Source: Ramazzottius varieornatus
Lineage: Eukaryota; Tardigrada; Eutardigrada; Parachela; Ramazzottiidae
Assembly: GCA_001949185.1 (NCBI GenBank)
Contig: BDGG01000008.1
Location: 1,609,648-1,673,647, forward strand
Direction of reading: 5' to 3'
DNA length: 64,000 bases
How positions within the stretch are numbered: the first letter of the stretch is position 1; each line of letters begins with the position of its first letter. The notes below the pieces were generated by a model, which was given only the letters and a program-made list of their open reading frames with translations, searched no databases and was not told where the DNA came from. Position numbers and translations under genes: made by a program. Below are positions 1-10,199 of this stretch, one piece after another.

Positions 1-340
1 CAACAACGATCAAAGTAACAGGTCCTTTCAGACGTCTTTGAAGTATCCTCAAAGCAGGACAATTGCGACTGAAGGATACAATAACAATCAACAGCCGCGG
101 TTGTATCTGAATGTTGACTTTCGCCAGGCGTTCATATTCCTCAATTTCATCACAAGGGGATATCGCAAATACATAGTCCGGCATATAGCGATAAGGAGCG
201 GTAACTTTGGTCGCGTCGGGGCAATCGGTCAAGATCACCACGGCTCGTCGTTCCATTGACTCCGCTCGAATGTCATCCACCGACATCAAGATACAAAGAC
301 CCACATTAAAACCCGACAAGAACAAGAGGGCCCACTTCAT
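1..340 (-). CDS. Secreted or membrane protein, 5' part only
   Basis: An open frame runs from an ATG at 340 leftward to the window edge without a stop, about 113 codons. It starts MKWALLFLSGFNVGLCILM, a good signal peptide. It continues through a cysteine-containing stretch (ILTDCPD, AISPCDEIEEYERL) into leucine- and isoleucine-rich sequence (RLLIVIVSFSRNC, LRILQRRLKG) that reads like the start of a leucine-rich-repeat ectodomain. I do not recognise the family, and the LRR reading is only an impression. The gene continues beyond base 1. Confidence 0.5.
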   Translation of the reverse strand, partial: MKWALLFLSGFNVGLCILMSVDDIRAESMERRAVVILTDCPDATKVTAPYRYMPDYVFAISPCDEIEEYERLAKVNIQIQPRLLIVIVSFSRNCPALRILQRRLKGPVTLIVV

Positions 341-349
341 GTCTATTTT

Positions 350-2500
350 GATCCATTCGAACTCAACCGAAGCCTAACATAAATACTCCGAAGTCATATG
401 AATTCATCAAGGTCGCTAGTTCCAGATACAACCGACCGAAAATAGAAAATAGAGACGAACCGAAAACAAAATAGTTGTTGTCGACGACCCGACGCAAGGG
501 GTTGAGGAGTGCCGGATGCTGAACGAATATCGCAAGAAAATAGATTTTTCAAAATTTCAAGAGGGAGGTCGCGATCGAAGAGCGAGGTAGAGAGAGCAGG
601 AACAATCGCAGCCCGTCATAATCGACAAGGATACACTTCCTGCCAGCGCAATATTAACTGGCGATGTTGGTATGCATATGCATGAGGAGACATCTTCTAT
701 GAGTTATGGATTCATTTAGCCTATTGCCGGATGTCGAGCTCAGGTGGTGCATGCGGCAGGGTCAACGTTGTCAACAGCGAATGCGAGCCAGAGAGAGACA
801 AAAAGGGGAGAGGAGAGATTAGCAGAATGATTTTCCGTAAGAGGTGTCCTCTCGCAAAGTGCACCGGATAAGCGCGCGAATGAGCGAGCCGGAATTGACA
901 CAGGCACGAAAACACGCACCTGCGTGCGCCAAGAAGACAACAAGGTTCGCTACCTGCTGAAATTGGATAGAATCCGATAGATCATGGAGAGCTAGAGCCA
1001 GTCAGTGTCGGAGTGCCTGAGTGTTGTCGGCTAAGAAACCGGAGCTGCATGATGAATAGGCTTGAGCATGCTACTGTGTATCTGATCAGGCAAAAGCAAT
1101 TTGCATTGATTACATATCAACCTATACGTCTTGCCGCCTCCCTTAGCCCTCCTTCACGTCCATTACTAGAATGAATTTTTTGCTCTTTTCTGGAAGGCCA
1201 TTAACGGCACAGGGCTTCTCAGACCAGACCTTTATTTCTCCTCCTGTCATGTCTGAACGGCGAACCTGCCTGCATTATACGAATATTATTCCGTGATGAA
1301 TGTAGCGGCGCAAACAAGCACGTTAGTCTCCCGCAGCTAAATGCGTTTTTCCCCAGTCACACTATCATTTGTCCTGAATCGGCTTGAAATCTCATGCCGA
1401 TTCATCAGCACGATCGAAAGGTCGAAAAATGGTTAGCGACTGAAGGTCATCAGAAATTTTCCCACCAGGAACAAAAACAGTGCAAGTTTTTTTTTACTGA
1501 CATGTCGACATGTGACATATTACCGATCGCGTTAGAGCCGTGTTTCACCACAATACCTTAGTGGTCCTAGGGTACCGAATTATCCGCAATGAAACCAGGG
1601 TGTGTTCTTCCCAACGCTCCAAAAGCCTCTGAGTCTGTGTAACCTTACAGAACTGCATGGCCCACCAAGAGAAATATTCGTTTCTATGAGATTTTGCAAA
1701 GCGCGAAGACCATGCTCCGATTCCTCTGCTGTACGTTCATCGAATTCAGAAAATTGCATTAAATTCCTCTCGGAAGATTGGCATCAGAATTTCCCAACGG
1801 GACTCGTCCGGGAGCGCTTGACCTTGTGTATTCAGGTACGACAGTCGGGACGGCACGATATGGTCGACCTTCTCTCCCGTCTGATTAAGTTATATGCTAT
1901 TTACCATTCTTAGAAGGTTTCTGCACTCTCGGTGACATATGAAGCAACATATCCGTTGGGGAATTTTGCTTGTCTGCCTTTTCGGACGGCGGAACGTTAA
2001 CGAGGTTTCCAGTACGATTACAGGATTAATGTCATCCCGTTGGATTTCGATGTTTTGCAGGGCGTTATGACGCGAATCTCAATGACATCTTCCCGTCCAG
2101 CCTGTAATCGTCCTGGATTCTGACTGCATGGGATCATGGTGCGGTCCAGAGAGGGGAGAACGAATAAACAGTGGCGCCAGCAACCTACAGTATATACTGT
2201 ATAAGCGACTACATCGGTGCCTGCTGGAAACATACAGTGAAGGTTTCGCGAAACGCTTACTGACGTGGTGCGCTCTACAACGTAACACGTAAGTGCTTCA
2301 GGCTCCAAAACAGATTACCAATAAGAAAAGCACCATCACGGACTACCGGTTTCAAGTGACGCAACACAGAATGAACTATCCACACATGTGCAGTTGCCGT
2401 TCAGCTGTTCTCTGACTATCTACTATAATAAATAATACAGGCAACTTCAGAAAGTTCTCTAGCCACTAAAAGTCTTGTTGTTTTCTTGGGAACTGGTATC
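350..2500. other. Intergenic, no gene seen
   Basis: Both strands hold only short open frames without exon-like structure or a recognisable protein. The first part is the upstream region of the leftward gene ending at 340, and the last few hundred bases precede the rightward gene at 2519. No tRNA, rRNA or terminal-inverted-repeat element was seen. Confidence 0.5.
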
Positions 2501-2518
2501 GGAAAGTAATTTTGAGAG

Positions 2519-3176
2519 ATGCTTTTCTCGATGGTGTCCAGCATTCTTCTCTGCGGTTTATGGATAAGCCCATCCCACGCGGAACTTCATCAGAACTTGC
2601 CCGATATCATGGGCATGGCACAGGACGCCTCCCAAAAGCATATAGATCAAACCTTTGCCAAATTAGCTGAGCAATTTCAAGGGGGAGGAACCTGGAAGGA
2701 TCAGATGGATCAAACCGTGGACGATGTAAGAACAGGTACGATGCTGGCTTTCTTCTACTGTAGCATACCGCCTTGCAATTCCGGAAATTACAGAGAACAG
2801 AGCCGATGCGCCGAATTGCGCATAGGGTATACAGTAGAACTGCATGTCGTTTGATTTGTAGCGTATGAAAATCTGAATGAAAAGAACAGGAGGTACCAGG
2901 AAGACCAAAGTTCCTCCACTCAGAAGCGCCAGACCGTGTCCAGTTCCTCGTATGCATACTCTTCCGGATCGTACAAAGATGGAGAAGAGCCAGTCACTCA
3001 TTTTGAGAGCGGAGGTAATTTACATCTGAACTGATTTCCCCTCTGACAACTCCAAAGCTTTTCTCCTAAATGCAGGTTCGCACACCGGGGAAGACTGTAC
3101 GATCATAACGAAAAGAGATGGCAACGCAGTCAGCACGAAAACAACCTGCAAGAGTTCCGTCAAAGACGAAATTTGA
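2519..3176 (+). CDS. Small secreted protein, three exons
   Basis: Proposed exons are 2519-2735, 2862-3014 and 3076-3176, giving 156 aa with consistent phases (1 and 1) and GT-AG borders. The N-terminus MLFSMVSSILLCGLWISPSHA is a textbook signal peptide. The mature part is hydrophilic: a Gln/Asp-rich helical stretch (HIDQTFAKLAEQFQ), then a Ser/Tyr-rich segment (SSSSYAYSSGSYKDG), then a tail with two cysteines (EDCTII and TTCKSS). No family is recognised. It is likely an extracellular lineage-specific protein. The open frame of exon 1 runs on a little past the chosen donor, so a shorter alternative product cannot be excluded. Confidence 0.55.
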
Positions 3177-3965
3177 GAACATCGATTACATTTAGCATCC
3201 CGTCCACGCAAGAACCATTCCTAAAAAAATTCGTGTGCCGAAGTCGAATTCAGTATTCAAGACAGAATTTATTACCGGCAGCTAAAATTCGTAGTCTTTC
3301 AAATTTATACGACTATCAAAAATCGCTTTGCTCATCGATAACGGCAGTGCGCCGAAGCGCTATCTAATCGTGCGTTACCACTTTGGTTCGGTAGTACCGT
3401 CGTGAAGCCACTCCAGCGCATTTTGTAAACCTCACACTTACTCGACCAGCATTTTTCTCCTGTTCTAAAAGTCAAGAGTAGCAAATAGAACTGACTCCAA
3501 TCTGTCCTGACCGCTTTCTTTTTCTGAATTCCCGTACTGTATCGAAACATACTGCGCGACCAGATTTATCTGTCGGACTGTTCAGAGACAGCACAAGCTT
3601 GGCGTTGTTCGATCAGAGTCGTTATGGAACATGCAAACGTATGGACGGGTTCCCAGCGCAAGACCTCGACCAGGAAGGTCTCCTCTTCGAAAAACATGCT
3701 GGCAGTACCTGGTACTGGAGGCGGCGAGAACAACTTTCTTCGGAAGTTCTCTTTTGCTAATTGGGCACGGCCAGCGGAATCTGACCTCGAACTACAAAGC
3801 GGAGCTGTCCAGTACGCATTACACACGTGTTTCTAAGGTTTTTCCCGATATCATCAGAAGCTTACAATGAACGGTGGAATCAATGCTCATCATGGGCGAT
3901 GAGCTCAATCAAACAGCTTAGAGACTCACGTTGTCACGTACTGTTAATCCTCTGCGTTTTTGCAG
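3177..3965. other. Intergenic or unresolved 5' end of the aldo-keto reductase
   Basis: No recognisable protein. A 70-codon ATG frame at 3624-3836 (+) has no recognisable domain. The 5' exon of the downstream reductase must lie here, because its first clear exon begins after an acceptor at 3965 and has no in-frame ATG. Confidence 0.35.
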
Positions 3966-5618
3966 ATTGCCTTCTACATTCAGTCCCGAATTCCATGATC
4001 GTGATTCAGTAGCCAAACTACGTTTCAATTATGTGGGCAATACAGGCATGCAGTTCTGCGCTCTTGGTTTTGGTAAGTACTGTATGCTTCAAGTTTTTGC
4101 CCGTGTCAGCATCGAATTTTCGTTCGGTTTTCCTAACCTTGTTCTGCGTCAGTCGGCAACCACTAACCAATGCGAACATCCTTGTGTAGCTGTGCCAGAA
4201 TTTTCCAAATATTGCCCAAGTCCAAGCCCTAATTTTCTGATGAACTGTCCAACAGGTGGCAGTGCACTGGGCGGCATCTTCGGCAATGTGGACGAAGCCA
4301 AAGCCATCCAGACCGTCCATCTTGCGCTAAAACAGGGGGTGAATTACATTGACACAGCACCCTGGTATGGCGATGGACAATCGGAAAGCATCCTTGGAAA
4401 AGTAAGGCCAAGCCGAGAGCTAACTTGATCGTAGGAAACCGGCAAATCAGATTGTGAGACACATTAACTCGAAAAGCAGCCGCGCTGTATAGCACCCACT
4501 ACGAACACCCGCAATAGACTTAAAATACTCCCGTTTCGTCATCAAAGCATATGTTTTATCATTTCAAGTTTTGTAGGCGCTGGCTTCGGTTCCCAGGAAA
4601 ACATTTTACATCGGAACAAAGGTTGGACGGTACAAGCCAGCGGGGTCGAACGTAGCGGACATGTTTGACTTCAGTGCTGAACGAGTCATTCGAAGTGTCG
4701 ACGAAAGTTTGGCAAGATTGAGCTTGTCCTACGTCGATGTGATACAGGTAAGACAGAAACCATAAAGATCCCCTGAACTGTACCTTGTTGCGTCGTACCA
4801 TAAAGGAGAACCTCTGGCATTACCAATGTCATGTGCTCGACAGATTCATGACCACGAGTTCGCGCCCAATGTGGAACTCCTTCTCCACGAAACTCTACCT
4901 GCTTTGGAAAAGATTCAGGCTTCTGGAAAAGCAAGATTCATCGGCATCACGGGATATCCGGTTCATTCATTACAGTACGAATTTTAGCCGCAGCTTTAGT
5001 GTGAACCAGCCGAAATTCGTCTCTTTGTGCTTCATCAGGGAAATAGTACAGAAAAGTGCAGTACCCATCGACACAGTGCTTTCATACTGCCGGTATGGTC
5101 TCTTCAACCGCGACCTAAAGGACGTCATCCCGCTTTTCAAAGAGGAAGGTGTTGGGGTGATCAACGCGGCGCCAACCGGAATGGGGTTGCTGACGGACGA
5201 AGGCCCACAAGCTTGGCATCCAGCTCCCGATTCACTGAAACGCGTAGCAAGCGAAGCGGTGCAGTATGCAAAGGTTTGTAACTTATGCATCATATACTTC
5301 CCTAAGAACGTCACCACATAATGTCGCGATCATATAACTGCTGCTGATTGATTGTAGGAGAAGGGCGTGGACCTTGCAAAGGTCGCCATAAAATACAGTT
5401 ATCGATTGCCAGATATCGCCACCACCCTTGTCAGCATGGCGCGGTATGACCTCAGAATGGGCATGCAGATCTTCTTAAAATCTGGTTTCAGTTGCGTTGC
5501 GATTTATGTGAACTCCTCTGATTTTAGGCCGGAGTTAGTAAAAGCTAACTACGACGCCTGCACTCATCCCATGACAGAAAAGGAGAACGCCGTTATGCAT
5601 GATGTCGTCAAAAAGTAA
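3966..5618 (+). CDS. Aldo-keto reductase, L-galactose dehydrogenase-like
   Basis: Exons are 3966-4072, 4256-4401, 4577-4747, 4844-4974, 5039-5273, 5358-5443 and 5528-5618 (TAA). The protein reads as an AKR of the L-galactose dehydrogenase group, NAD(P)-dependent (beta/alpha)8 barrel enzymes that oxidise or reduce sugars and aldehydes. Visible hallmarks are GNTGMQFCALGFG-GGSALGGIFG at the N-terminus, the catalytic Asp/Tyr block YIDTAPWYGDGQSE, then FYIGTKVGRY with the catalytic Lys, IRSVDESLARLSLSYVDVIQIHD, GKARFIGITGYP and the C-terminal KGVDLAKVAIKYS. The N-terminal start exon is missing: upstream of TFSPEFHDRD there must be a short exon ending in phase 2 that I could not place. Cytosolic. 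No regulatory signal is evident. Confidence 0.85.
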
Positions 5619-5908
5619 GACTTAGTTATTTAGGTCTTTCAGTATGAAATTGCCGTTTTCAGAACGCTTATTTCAAACAATTCTATATCTGGTCAGAAGC
5701 AATATCATTTCGATCCCCTTCTTTTTACTGAGCGTAGCGTATGGTGTCGTCTTTCATCTAAGCACGAGGAAGCTCCACTCTACCTTCATGATTGATTTCT
5801 GGAGCTGTTTGTGTCTGTGGGGTAATTTCGAAAATTTTGACGTCCTTATTTGAAAAATTCTTTTGTCACCACCAGCGCTTCCAAAATTATAAGCTTGACG
5901 TGATAACC

Positions 5909-6204
5909 TACGAGGGAAAGGTTGTAAACTTAGCCGCCCCATACCGGGTTTGTAAAGTTAGCCACGGCTGTAGCGTCTTTAGCTTGATTAACTGTTTGAT
6001 TTTCAGCCTTAGCTTTTTAACATGGGATTTCAACGTTTCTTTAATTGCGGATATCTTGGATTCTCTGACTCCTCGGGTTGACTGCACCTAATACCATTCG
6101 ACAGGTCATCATTTTATCTACCAATTTATCTTTAAAAGTTTGGGATTGAGTAGTAGAGAACAGGCAAGCTTACACGGCTAACTTTACAACCTTTCCCTCG
6201 TACA
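5909..6204. mobile_element. Tc1/mariner-type MITE with TA duplication
   Basis: About 26-bp terminal inverted repeats (left CGAGGGAAAGGTTGTAAACT from 5911, right arm ending at about 6201) differ at one base. They bound about 290 bp with no coding capacity. TA dinucleotides flank both ends, the signature of Tc1/mariner insertion. Related TTGTAAAGTTAGCC sequence also occurs inside the element near 5950. Confidence 0.8.
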
Positions 6205-7227
6205 GCAAAAAGAAGGCCATCGACTGCCAGTTTCAGTTTTGACAACGCATGTCGTGTTCGGAAAACTGCCAGGTGGGAAAAGAGAACTAAAAAACCTCAT
6301 CTTTCTCGATAAACATTTCTCTTCCCCCGACCCGAACAGAGCAGATTTCCAAAACTTCATCCAGTGATCGAACACACCTTGACACAGTGACAGATAGGTC
6401 ATTGCTTGAACTGATCAACACTACGACCGAAGAAATGAGAAAAAGTCATCTCCCCACTAAACTGGCGCATCTTGTTTTCGGCAATTCATCACCATCTTTT
6501 CAAAATTTTTTTCTTTTGTAAAATCCCGAAGGATTGTTCTCTTGCTTTCTTTTCCACTACCAATTAACCTTGTTGCCGGTGTGATAGTGCAGCTGACGGT
6601 GCGGCAAAAAATTCGTAAAATGGTCCTGGTTAGACATGCATTGTTATTACTCTAAAGCTTTTCCTACGTCCCGTTTTCGACGTTTTGAGTGGACCTTGTT
6701 TACAAAAAAACGACAAGACCTCGTCACTGGAATTGGACATCAGCCGAACTCCAAAAGTGGTGTTACGACTTCGAAACGAGATTTTGAAGTCCGACCCTAA
6801 GGAACGGCAATTTCATACTGAAAAATCTTTATAGGTTCTAACGGACCGCGCACTCGTGTGTACCTGATGGTCTTGATATCAAATAGTGCGGTACTTCGAA
6901 AATTCAGAAGCTCCGCTACAGGTTTTTCATTCCGCTGGGACGCACTCACTGGGAAAACATTGAAGTGACAAAGTACTGGGAAGGAATGGAAGAAGCTAAT
7001 CTTGTTGGTGGATTCAAAATCTCTGATCCTGACGAGGACGATGGCAAGATCTGAACAAAGATACATGTATAAATCTTCGCCTTTGATAACCCTCAAATGT
7101 GTTGTTTGTAAAGTGTGATCTTTCAATTGGAATATCAGTACAAGCTATAGAAACCGAATAGATAAGCATGTATGAGTTATTACAAGCCAGAACAAAACGC
7201 AAGCGAGATTTTTGTATAATGAGGGTT

Positions 7228-7377
7228 ATGCCATCCAACCGGTTTCAAAGGCTGGTTAGTTTGCTAACCACTTACTGCCACGCCAGCTGGTTCATAGTGA
7301 ATTTAATTACACTGCATGGCAAATGCAGTATAGAGGACGCAACGCACAATCAACATTTGAAACCGGATGGATGGCAT
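7228..7377. repeat. Inverted repeat, foldback-like, 22-bp arms
   Basis: The arm ATGCCATCCAACCGGTTTCA (7228 on) recurs as its inverted partner at 7356-7377 with one mismatch, separated by about 106 bp. It is probably another short non-autonomous element or decayed MITE. No target duplication could be assigned. Confidence 0.55.
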
Positions 7378-7691
7378 TTAGCTGGCGGACTTACCCAGAT
7401 TTTCACCAAGACTTGCTTGGTGAGCTTCTCCTTGGACCACTGATGGTGCTAAATAATTATCTTAATGAGGACATCTCTGTACGTTCGACGCGTCAATATC
7501 TTGATGCCGGTAATAAATTATCAAGGCCGATATCAGTTTCGAAACGTAACCCCAGCCGCGTGAAGAACTCCCTAGAACAAACATATTCCGATAAATGAGG
7601 AAACAAGATTTTCCGATGAAAAGATTTGTGATGTTCGAACAATGGTGCCAAGCCGCCGCTCGCCCGCCTAACGTATTGACTAATCAGTGAC

Positions 7692-7722
7692 CGTGTCATG
7701 TCATGTCATGTCATGTCATGCC
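7692..7722. repeat. Pentanucleotide microsatellite (ATGTC)n
   Basis: About five perfect tandem copies of a five-base unit. The reverse-complement unit (ATGAC/GACAT) forms a second short array near 23586-23606. Confidence 0.8.
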
Positions 7723-8268
7723 ATACATAGGTAATACAGTACATTATGTCGAATGTCCGGAAATCACCGCTTGTTGAGTTCTGTATTCTCTCCAGTAATT
7801 TCCCTACGTCACAGGCGATACATTTGTTTAAGAGTCTGCGAAGCGAACAGGCAGCTTTCGCTCTACGTCACTTTACTAGGTCATTTTAAACAAAAATTTG
7901 CACAGCAAGAACGAAACAATCACAAGGAAACAAATGTTTTAAGAGGTAAAATCAACACTACACTGCAGTATCTACAACACATCGTCATCGAAACTCACAA
8001 GACTTTGCGCAACCGACAAAGCGGAGAATGAGCGGATATGAATTGCCTGAGGGATACGAAGAAGCCTTCTGTTGAACAGCTGATTAATCTTTGTTTGAAA
8101 CTAAATACACGCTTGCGATTGATTGTATGTCCTTGATTGAGTCTAATGACGACACGGTTTTGCCACTGTGGCAGATACCGCAATTTCCCTCTTGCATCAT
8201 TTCTAAAAACCGTTCGAGTGACGTAAGGAAATTACCGAAGAGAATACAGTACTGTATACGCTATGTTA

Positions 8269-8432
8269 CAGTGTACGACAAAGTTAACCGTTAAAAATGG
8301 GTGTGACACTCCAGCTGAGCCTACTTACGACTCAGCCAATGAGACTCATGTGTTGCTGCATGCGCAAATTTCATTGGCTTCAACCACCTAGCTCCATACA
8401 CCCATTTTTAACGGTTTATTTTGTCGTACACT
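8269..8432. mobile_element. Short MITE with about 33-bp terminal inverted repeats
   Basis: The left end GTGTACGACAAAGTTAACCG with following GTTAAAAATGGGTGT is mirrored at 8398-8431 with two or three mismatches. The enclosed 100 bp is non-coding. The ends resemble mariner-type MITEs. TA dinucleotides lie close to both borders, but the exact duplication is ambiguous. Confidence 0.7.
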
Positions 8433-8439
8433 AAGGGTT

Positions 8440-8860
8440 TACAAAGATAGATTCCACCGCTGGGGGGATTTCACCGTTGGTAGAATTGGCTCCGCCCGCA
8501 CCGCACTATTGGGCCATACGTTCCACCAAAACTCACATTCCACCAACTTTTCGGTGTAGTTACGATCTACTTCGGAGCGACTCGTAATCCCACCAGCTGA
8601 CGAAATTTTCAGTTTTCATTTTGCTTTACCGACGCTATTTCTGTGACCTAGTCCTTCTTCAAGTCTTCCCTTCTTCAATCCCGTCCTGGCTTTTCTTCCT
8701 GATGCTCAAATAAGCATGCCACCACTACAGCCCATCCGGGCTAAACCAGCAAGTTTGCAGTTACAACTGGGGCCGAGTGCTCCTTTTGTCGAAGCCACCG
8801 GCAAGCGCAATCCCAAGCCTCGTGCAATCCCACGCAACAGACGATGCAGAGCTGTTCCTA
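8440..8860. other. Intergenic
   Basis: No gene recognised. The short motif ATTCCACC recurs several times around 8450-8600, which may be remnant repeat sequence. Confidence 0.4.
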
Positions 8861-9394
8861 ATGAGCAATGGGCGGGAAATGGAAACTGACCCACTCGATC
8901 TGGATATACCTTCTATGGTAGCTGATATGTTTGCTGATCAACCTACCTCCGCCGAAGCGTCGCATACACCAGAAGTTCCGGCAGCACAACCTGGAGCTTC
9001 GACGTCGAACAGAAAACCAGTGAGAGTCCTTTTGCGTTCATCTTCGTCCTCAGATGATCGTTCCAAGGCTGACAAAAGCTGTGAAAAGCGGTGGAAAACC
9101 AAGCCAGAGGTTTCATTTACACTTAGCGGAAACAAGAAGCCCTTTTTGACACGAAGGAAGTTCCTCTGCTACGACGAGCCAGTGGAAGGCTACCAGGGCA
9201 GAATGCTGAATTCGGAAGCCGAGAAGATCGGAATGTCTCGCAGGGAATTGCAAGCACCGAAAAAGGCAGCTGAATATCAGCAAAATGAACGCATGGAAGC
9301 ACTGAGCGTGCAACGACTAAAAGCCGAAGCCAGAGGAACAGAAGCGCAGCCCATAAACCTCTTGTTACAGATTCAACTTGCGAGCATCATATAG
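8861..9394 (+). CDS. Uncharacterised charged protein
   Basis: A single-exon frame of 177 codons from the ATG at 8861. It can be read upstream without a stop to about 8777. It begins MSNGREMETDPLDLDIPSMV and has a Ser/Pro/Glu-rich linker, a basic block (KADKSCEKRWKTKPEV, LTRRKFLCYDEPVEGYQGR) and a predicted helical Glu/Lys/Gln-rich C-terminal part (AEKIGMSRRELQAPKKAAE). No known family is recognised. It lies next to a transposase remnant on the opposite strand, so it may be a transposon accessory ORF rather than a host gene. Confidence 0.35.
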   Translation: MSNGREMETDPLDLDIPSMVADMFADQPTSAEASHTPEVPAAQPGASTSNRKPVRVLLRSSSSSDDRSKADKSCEKRWKTKPEVSFTLSGNKKPFLTRRKFLCYDEPVEGYQGRMLNSEAEKIGMSRRELQAPKKAAEYQQNERMEALSVQRLKAEARGTEAQPINLLLQIQLASII

Positions 9395-9640
9395 CAGCCA
9401 GAGAACAAACTCTCTCTTCTGATTCCTCTCTGTTACCAAAATTCTTTGGGTAGCTGGATGATTTTCTTCTGCTTCCCAGTTCTGCCCTTCTTCTGAATCA
9501 TTATTCCACTCAGAGTTGTAGTAGTCTTGCTTCAGTAGATTGTTCAGAATGCAGCAAGCTCGGATCCAGTAAACGATCGTTCGATGGTCGTCAGCATTAT
9601 TGAGAACACTTCTCGTCCACAAAATGGGTGCTTTTGGGAA
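9365..9640 (-). pseudogene. PIF/Harbinger-type transposase C-terminal remnant
   Basis: Reads leftward with RTIVYWIRACCILNNLLKQ, which resembles the conserved C-terminal helix of HARBI1-type DDE nucleases (consensus of the type ..ACCVLHNLC..). An acidic tail and a stop at 9365 follow. No intact upstream catalytic region in the same frame is visible, because the frame is closed by a stop near 9665. It is a decayed fragment. The assignment rests on one motif and could be chance. Confidence 0.35.
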
Positions 9641-10199
9641 CGAAGGATCTCTTGTGGATGTATCGACACTTCTTCAAGATGCGACGTCGAGCTTTAAGTG
9701 TGGTCACTTCATCGTCGCTGCCGCGCGACTCGGCGGAAGACTGGTCTCTCTCGTCTTACGATGACATACAAAGGCCAGCAGATGAGCGTAAAAATCTGAT
9801 GGTCGATTTTCCTGAGAAGAAGGGTTCTTTCCTTCAGCTGAGGCATGTTCGCAAGAAAATCAAGAAGCGCGTTGTGCGATCAAAAATATGTGAAGTTCAA
9901 AATAGAAATCGGAAGGTTTGAAAAATTACACCCTCTGGATTTTAAAGCTGAAGTAGACCGTTCAAAGTATGATTATCTCGAGGGTTTGATTGCTTAAGTT
10001 CAATAGAGGGCGGATCCACCAAAAGGATCAGGTTAATTACACCACCGAGCGAACCTTACCTTTGTACGCCCTTACTGTAGGTGAGACAACCGGATTGATT
10101 GCACAGGATTGATCAAGTATCTTTGACCACCTAACAAAATCCGCGGCTGAGAAGCTGACATTTTCCGCTAAACGAAATAATTTCTTACTCATCTTCAAA

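Noticed and set aside
1602-1913. About 100-codon open frame on the + strand in the left intergenic region
   Set aside because: No ATG-supported gene model, no recognisable domain, and the length is expected by chance in six frames of 64 kb.
2018-2308. Open frames on the minus strand
   Set aside because: Two overlapping frames on the same strand, neither with protein-like composition or splice context.
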